Positions 59,122 to 64,000 of a DNA stretch of 64,000 nt are shown here, piece after piece. Numbering within the stretch: the first letter of the stretch is position 1; every line of letters starts with the position of its first letter. The position numbers and the translations under genes are program-made. This stretch comes from Amylibacter sp. IMCC11727 (GTDB taxonomy: Bacteria; Pseudomonadota; Alphaproteobacteria; Rhodobacterales; Rhodobacteraceae). The notes under the pieces were generated by a model. The model was given only the letters and a program-made list of their open reading frames with translations, was not told the DNA's origin and ran no database searches. The stretch lies in the NCBI RefSeq assembly GCF_029854195.1, contig NZ_CP122960.1, positions 310,001 through 374,000 on the forward strand, read 5' to 3'.

Positions 59122-59718
59122 GCCTTCTTTCACGATACGATCAATATCAAACAGGCGACCCGAAATGCGGGTCGTTTTGTCCAACTCCCCCAAAATCACC
59201 GTGGTTTTTTGCCCGCTTTCGTCTGTGACAATCCATTGGCGTAGTTCGGTTGGGCTGTCGGTGAAGACCAGTTTCACGTTGCCAAAGTTCGGGTTTTCGG
59301 GGTCTTGGGCCGTGATAGTTGTGGCGGTTCCATCGTGTTGATGGGCGGTGACCATGCCGCTGGCATTTAGGTTCACATTCCTTTTCAAGATAATGTGCAG
59401 CGGTGTTTTGTGCAGTGGATATTGTTGCGGGCCCGCGTTGGAACGATTGTCGAAAATGGCCAATCGGCTTTGCCCTGCAATGACCAGCGCGTCGTTGGGG
59501 GGTTCATATTCAAACCGCATCCGCCCAGGACGTTTGAGGTAAAACGTGCCTTTGGACAGGGTGCCATCAGGGTTCACTTGGGTGAACGCGCCCTTGGCGT
59601 TTGTGAGATTGTTCAAGTATTTCGAAATCTCGGCCAAAGACAGTGGCTTGGTATTAGCCAATGCCGGCGTTGCGAGCGGGAGCGCTGCAAGAGCGCCAAG
59701 AAAGGATCTTCGTTTCAT
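59110..59718 (-). CDS. lolA: Outer-membrane lipoprotein carrier LolA-like protein
   Basis: 202 residues from the ATG at 59718. Signal peptide with MKRRSFLGALAALPLATPALA (cleavage near 21). LolA fold pattern: FTQVNPDGTLSKGTFYLKRPGRMRFEYEPP, IADGQSR-like AGQSRLAIFDNRS, and TELRQWIVTDESGQKTTVIL. Carries lipoproteins across the periplasm to LolB or the outer membrane. It is downstream of ftsK on the same strand, as is usual in alphaproteobacteria. Confidence 0.9.
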   Translation of the reverse strand: MKRRSFLGALAALPLATPALANTKPLSLAEISKYLNNLTNAKGAFTQVNPDGTLSKGTFYLKRPGRMRFEYEPPNDALVIAGQSRLAIFDNRSNAGPQQYPLHKTPLHIILKRNVNLNASGMVTAHQHDGTATTITAQDPENPNFGNVKLVFTDSPTELRQWIVTDESGQKTTVILGELDKTTRISGRLFDIDRIVKEGDLR

Positions 59719-59805
59719 CAGGTTAATATAGGGGGCGCGGGTCAGGGAAAAAACCCCGTCTGTAAACAAACCGTTGTGAGTCCCGCCGTGCGGCGGAATC
59801 TCGCT

Positions 59806-62544
59806 TTAGTGCTGTTCAGGGACGAGGATTTCACGTTTGCCCACATGGTTGGCTTGGGACACAACGCCCTGATCTTCCATTTCTTCGACCAGCTTCGCCG
59901 CTTTGTTATAGCCGATGGACAGCTTGCGCTGAATATAGCTGGTGGAGCATTTGCGATCTTTGATGACGATGGCCACAGCCTGATCGTAGAGCGCGTTTTC
60001 CCCGTTGGTGTTGCCACCAAGGCCAAGAACCGCGTCGATATCGCTTTCTTTGTCGTCAGCTGGGCCTTCGACCACGCCTGACACATATTCGGGTTCGCCG
60101 AATTGTTTCAGATGATTGACCACTTCTTCCACTTCTTCATCCGATGCAAATGGGGCGTGAACACGGGTCACTTTGCCTCCGCCCGCCATGTACAACATGT
60201 CGCCCATACCGAGCAGTTGCTCCGCACCCATTTCACCCAGAATGGTGCGGCTGTCGATTTTTGACGTCACTTGGAACGAAATCCGCGTTGGGAAGTTCGC
60301 TTTGATTGTACCGGTAATCACGTCAACGGATGGACGCTGGGTCGCCATGATCAGGTGAATGCCAGACGCACGGGCCATTTGGGCAAGGCGCTGAATGCAG
60401 GCTTCGATTTCTTTGCCTGCAACCATCATCAGGTCGGCCATTTCATCCACGATCACAACGATGAAAGGCATTTTTTCAGGTGTAAAGGTTTCCGTTTCAA
60501 ACACGGGTTCGCCCGTGTCATCGTCAAACCCTGTTTGTACGGTGCGGGTGAAATCCTCGCCTTTGGCCAGCGCTGCCTCGACACGGGCATTGTAGCCGCC
60601 GATGTTGCGCACGCCCATTTTGGACATTTTGCGATAGCGCTCTTCCATTTCGCCAACAACCCATTTCAAAGCGACAACGGCCTTTTTCGGGTCGGTCACT
60701 ACGGGGGATAGAAGGTGTGGGATGCCGTCATACACAGACAGTTCCAGCATCTTTGGATCGATCATAATCATGCGGCATTCTTCTGGTGACAGCTTGTACA
60801 GCAGTGACAGGATCATCGTGTTGATCGCCACAGATTTACCAGAGCCTGTCGTACCTGCGATCAGCAAGTGAGGCATTTTCGCAAGGTTTGCGATTTGGGA
60901 TTTGCCGCCGATGTCTTTGCCAAGCGCAAGAGGCAGACCGTGATCGCCATCGCCGTAATCACGGGATGCCAGCAGTTCGCGCAACAATACTGTTTCGCGG
61001 TTTTCATTCGGCAGTTCGATGCCAATAACGGACTTTCCGGGCACGGTAGATACACGTGCGGACAGGGCCGACATAGATCGCGCGATGTCATCGGCCAAGC
61101 CGATCACGCGGGATGCCTTGAGGCCTGGCGCGGGTTCTAGTTCGTACATGGTTACAACGGGGCCAGGACGTACAGATACGATATCGCCTTTGACACCATA
61201 GTCATCGAGCACGCTTTCGAGCATACGCGCGTTTTCTTCCAAAGCTTCGTCAGACAATTGATGGCGAACGATGGTTGTTGGGTTTGCCAACAATTCCAGC
61301 GGTGGTGTTTCATAGTCTGTTTGTGGCTGCTTAAACAGGCTCGGCTGTGCCTCTGCTTTGGCTTTTTTGCTTTGCTGAACAGGGGCTTGCGATCGTGGCT
61401 TCACAACAGATTTTTGTTCTGTGGCGGGCGCACGGTGGCGTGACATAAATGTTGGAATGGGCTGTTCTTCTTCTGCACCACGAGATGCGCCACCCAGTGA
61501 CGGGGCCGCTGGGTCTTCAAAATCGGGTTGTTCGCGAAAGATGTTTTCTGTCACGACAGGTTCATCGGCAACGCGCAAAGTGCGGGCGCGCAGAACTTTG
61601 GACTTAATGGCATCGTTGATGCGATTGCGCACACGATCTTGTTCTTCGTCATCTTCAGCGGTGAGATCAATGACTTCATCAAGATCACTGGCAGGGGCAT
61701 CTTTGCGCAGGGTTGGAAGTTTGAATTTTGGCACAGACCAAGATTTGGCTGTTGGTGCTTGCTCTGCTGGCTTGCCCCCTGTTGCGGGCTCTTCTGGCAT
61801 GCCGCGCAGGGTTTCAACAGTTTGGGTTTCGGCGTTTGCTTCGCGACGGGCATCAATCGTTGCCTTAGCCGCCAATGCCCCTTTGGCCCCACCGCGTGCG
61901 ACAAAGCCAAGAATGGTGACAATCGACGCGTACGTCAGGATAATCGCAATCAACGAATAATGTGCGATGTAACGCAGTTCTAATTTTGAAAAACCAAGTG
62001 TAAACAACCCTGTTACAATGAACAGCGCACCCAAAGCCAAAGACACAACGATCAAACGAATGGTCAGGCTGAGCGGAACCAAATCCATCACAATGCCAAG
62101 GGCGGCGTCCCCTGACAGGCCGCCAAGACCAAAGCCATGAGGCCAGATAGACGGTGGCACATGTGTGGCAAGGAAAATGGCGCTGACTGCCAAGAAAACA
62201 GGGATCACAACAGCGCGACCGATGAGGCGCGTATCGCCCAGATGCAGGACAAAGCGCGTACCCCACACAAACAACAAAAGTGGCATGCACCAAGAAGCCC
62301 AGCCAATGGCAAGGATTAGCTTGGACGCGATGCCTGCGCCAAAAGCGCCGAGCATGTTTTGAGCGGGTTGGGATGTGGCCGAAGACCAACTGGGATCCGT
62401 GGGGGAATACGACCACAGCATCGCAGCAAACAGAATGGAAACGGCCACCATGGCCAATCCAATCAGTTCACGACCGCGTTTGCGGATCGCTTCTTGCATG
62501 TGTGTTTCCAAAAGTGGATCGCGTGACCGTGTTTGATACGCCAT
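59806..62544 (-). CDS. ftsK: DNA translocase FtsK
   Basis: 912 residues. Four membrane spans in the first 200 (division-site anchoring), a variable linker with Pro/Gln/Glu (about 230-430), then the RecA-like motor with Walker A GTTGSGKS near 565-570, Walker B IVVIVDEMADLMM, and the C-terminal gamma domain (SYIQRKLSIGYNKAAKLVEEMEDQG), which reads KOPS sequences. Pumps DNA during chromosome segregation and activates XerCD. Starts 4 bp after the aminotransferase stop. Confidence 0.97.
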   Translation of the reverse strand: MAYQTRSRDPLLETHMQEAIRKRGRELIGLAMVAVSILFAAMLWSYSPTDPSWSSATSQPAQNMLGAFGAGIASKLILAIGWASWCMPLLLFVWGTRFVLHLGDTRLIGRAVVIPVFLAVSAIFLATHVPPSIWPHGFGLGGLSGDAALGIVMDLVPLSLTIRLIVVSLALGALFIVTGLFTLGFSKLELRYIAHYSLIAIILTYASIVTILGFVARGGAKGALAAKATIDARREANAETQTVETLRGMPEEPATGGKPAEQAPTAKSWSVPKFKLPTLRKDAPASDLDEVIDLTAEDDEEQDRVRNRINDAIKSKVLRARTLRVADEPVVTENIFREQPDFEDPAAPSLGGASRGAEEEQPIPTFMSRHRAPATEQKSVVKPRSQAPVQQSKKAKAEAQPSLFKQPQTDYETPPLELLANPTTIVRHQLSDEALEENARMLESVLDDYGVKGDIVSVRPGPVVTMYELEPAPGLKASRVIGLADDIARSMSALSARVSTVPGKSVIGIELPNENRETVLLRELLASRDYGDGDHGLPLALGKDIGGKSQIANLAKMPHLLIAGTTGSGKSVAINTMILSLLYKLSPEECRMIMIDPKMLELSVYDGIPHLLSPVVTDPKKAVVALKWVVGEMEERYRKMSKMGVRNIGGYNARVEAALAKGEDFTRTVQTGFDDDTGEPVFETETFTPEKMPFIVVIVDEMADLMMVAGKEIEACIQRLAQMARASGIHLIMATQRPSVDVITGTIKANFPTRISFQVTSKIDSRTILGEMGAEQLLGMGDMLYMAGGGKVTRVHAPFASDEEVEEVVNHLKQFGEPEYVSGVVEGPADDKESDIDAVLGLGGNTNGENALYDQAVAIVIKDRKCSTSYIQRKLSIGYNKAAKLVEEMEDQGVVSQANHVGKREILVPEQH

Positions 62545-62548
62545 GTCC

Positions 62549-63733
62549 CTATCCCTCGTACAAATGGCGGCGAATTTCGTGCAATCCGCGCGTCATGTCA
62601 TCAATTGGCGCGACCATCGCTGCACGGATATATCCGTGACCTGGATTGTGGCCGTCGACCTCTCTTCCTAGATACGCCCCGGGGAGTACTTTGACTCCAG
62701 ACGCTTTCCAGAGTTTCAATGTGGCTTCTTCGCTGTCCTTCACGGGGAGCCACAGGAAAAACCCTGCTTGCGGTGGGACGTAGCCGTCCACATCGCCAAA
62801 AATCTCATCTGCCAGTTTGAATTTCGCACCGTACAGGGCGCGGTTTTCCACCACATGATCTTCGTCGCGCCAGCAGCGGATTGCGGCGTGCTGCAGTGGC
62901 AATGGCAGTGGTGTGCCTGCATAATTGCGCAGCTGTTTCATGGCCGCGATGTTTTGTGGGCCACTGGCGGCGAACCCAGACCGAAGACCGGGCAAATTGG
63001 ATCGTTTGGATAGAGAATGAAAAATCACCAACCGTTCAGGGTTTGCGCCCATTTCGGTGGCAACTTCGATTGCACCCGTTGGGGCGTCGCCGCGATAAAT
63101 CTCGGAATAGCATTCATCGGCAAAGACACGGAAATCATGTTTTTCAGCCAATTCCAGTAGGTTGCGCCAGTATTCTGATGTGGCCACAGCCCCTTGTGGG
63201 TTTGACGGTGAACACAGATACACAATGGTTGTGTTGTCGAGCGTTTCAGCGGACACCGTGGAAAAATCAGGCAAAAACCCATTTTCGGCGGTGGCGTTTA
63301 CATAAACAGGGTTCGCGCCAGCAGTCATGGTGGCCACAGCGTAGACCTGATAAAACGGGTTGGGCATCAACACGTTTGGACGCTTGCCGTTTTTCACTTC
63401 GGGGCAGGTGGCGATACAGGCGTTGAACAGCCCTTCGCGTGTGCCGTTCAGGGTGATGATTTGCGTCGCTGCATCTAGTTTTACGTTGAACCGCTTGTTC
63501 ACCCAATCGGCAATCGCAGACAACAGTTCAGCCGAGCCGTCATTGGGGGGGTAATTGGCAAAACCCGCTGCGTTCTTAACGATTTCTTCGGTGATAAACG
63601 TGGGAAACGGGTGTTTTGGCTCGCCCAAAGACATAGCCAATTCTTCTCCGCCTGCAGGATGGGAATCCAACAGCGCGCGTAAACGCGGGAAAGCGTATTC
63701 TGGCAGGTTCGAAAACCGCTCTGGAAATTGCAT
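62549..63733 (-). CDS. PLP-dependent class I/II aminotransferase (DapC-like)
   Basis: 394 residues. PLP Lys243 in HSLSKRSNLPGLRSG, NPFYQVY, CSPSNPQGAVA, FADECYSEIYRG and the late R in PGHGYIRAAMV that binds the carboxylate. The overall pattern suits N-succinyldiaminopimelate aminotransferase of the alphaproteobacteria (lysine/diaminopimelate synthesis), though other class I enzymes are possible. Upstream of and close to ftsK. Confidence 0.9.
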   Translation of the reverse strand: MQFPERFSNLPEYAFPRLRALLDSHPAGGEELAMSLGEPKHPFPTFITEEIVKNAAGFANYPPNDGSAELLSAIADWVNKRFNVKLDAATQIITLNGTREGLFNACIATCPEVKNGKRPNVLMPNPFYQVYAVATMTAGANPVYVNATAENGFLPDFSTVSAETLDNTTIVYLCSPSNPQGAVATSEYWRNLLELAEKHDFRVFADECYSEIYRGDAPTGAIEVATEMGANPERLVIFHSLSKRSNLPGLRSGFAASGPQNIAAMKQLRNYAGTPLPLPLQHAAIRCWRDEDHVVENRALYGAKFKLADEIFGDVDGYVPPQAGFFLWLPVKDSEEATLKLWKASGVKVLPGAYLGREVDGHNPGHGYIRAAMVAPIDDMTRGLHEIRRHLYEG

Positions 63734-63865
63734 GTCTGCCTCAGGGTCTGGGGTCTAAACGCCCCGTTTGACTACACTTTAGCCAAAAGAGGCGGTTGCG
63801 CCAAATGTCTTTTGGCGATCATGGCAAATCTGTGGCTTTTTTGTCGTCTAGGCTGGGATTATGGC

Positions 63866-64000
63866 CTACCCGCGAAGGGCGGCTTCCATCGCATTGCCGA
63901 TACGCAGCAGTTTTGCTTCGGAAAATGGGGCAGATAGAGCCATGAGCCCGACGCTTTTCTCATCCGTTGGCAAAGTCAGGGCGCACAGGCCCATCAGATT
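63866..64000 (-). CDS. Amidase, C-terminal fragment (runs off the window)
   Basis: The last 44 residues of a minus-strand frame that enters from beyond position 64000: NLMGLCALTLPTDE, KSVGLMALSAPFSEAKLL, then RIGNAMEAALRG and TAG. The LCALTLPT and PFSEAKLLRIG order is that of amidase signature-family C-termini. Upstream of the aminotransferase gene on the same strand. Confidence 0.75.
   Translation of the reverse strand, partial: NLMGLCALTLPTDEKSVGLMALSAPFSEAKLLRIGNAMEAALRG

Overview
The window reads as a chromosomal segment of an alphaproteobacterium of the Rhodobacterales (Roseobacter group), of moderate GC by eye. The evidence is the mix of families typical of that order: a complex-I NDUFA9-like protein, DUF2948, UPF0262, DUF2794, an IalB-like protein, COG4448 asparaginase, the hisD-UPF0262-phosphatase run, leuC-leuD-x-x-leuB, and aminotransferase-ftsK-lolA. 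All assignments come from reading the sequence and recalling the families; no database search was possible.

Layout. 1-2335 is an AT-richer accessory edge: a short tyrosine recombinase, a 3' fragment of tRNA-Cys, and a P4-type integrase with repeated GGGTATC sites upstream, ending at an intact tRNA-Leu(CAG). 2558-12526 holds an NDUFA9-like protein, uppP and the glutamate synthase locus, where gltD and gltB are separated by a small membrane protein, two GFA-family zinc proteins and a DUF4328 membrane protein. 12632-21998 holds mtgA, a GST, queG, an SDR, a VOC protein, two L,D-transpeptidases around a CAP lipoprotein, rlmN, an IalB-like protein and asparaginase. 22140-28454 holds a beta carbonic anhydrase, three paralogous small secreted four-cysteine proteins around a DUF4139 protein, asd, and small genes including a 28-residue membrane peptide.

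28523-37950 holds two oxidoreductases, a Hint-domain protein, a stand-alone RAM-domain protein, a thioesterase, and an AraC-type regulator divergent from a molybdenum hydroxylase operon (2Fe-2S subunit, Mo subunit, diheme cytochrome c, small membrane protein). A 21-bp-period direct repeat lies between regulator and operon. 38118-43774 holds tRNA-Thr, a 41-residue basic protein, murA, DUF2948, hisD, UPF0262, an LMW-PTP-like protein and a flavin monooxygenase. 43796-44986 is a compact AT-rich insert (see below). 45013-52211 is the leucine cluster (leuC, leuD, membrane protein, exo/endonuclease-phosphatase, leuB), interrupted by a divergent LysR/SDR pair. 52472-64000 holds an MscS channel, an M17 aminopeptidase, an NlpC/P60 protein, DUF2794, a gene-free strip with strong RNA structure, hspQ, an AEC transporter, an SLT lipoprotein, lolA, ftsK, an aminotransferase and the tail of an amidase.

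Most interesting candidate. At 43796-44702, on the minus strand, a 40-residue single-span membrane peptide with a strong ribosome binding site overlaps by 11 bp a 264-residue protein. That protein joins an XRE helix-turn-helix to a dCTP-deaminase/dUTPase-like fold whose catalytic glutamate appears to be lost. The promoter carries two dyads with TGTCA/TGACA arms, one on the -35 and one next to or over the -10. I infer an autoregulated module in which a nucleotide-sensing repressor controls a membrane effector, possibly phage defence or toxin-antitoxin-like. The architecture is visible in the sequence; the function is inference.
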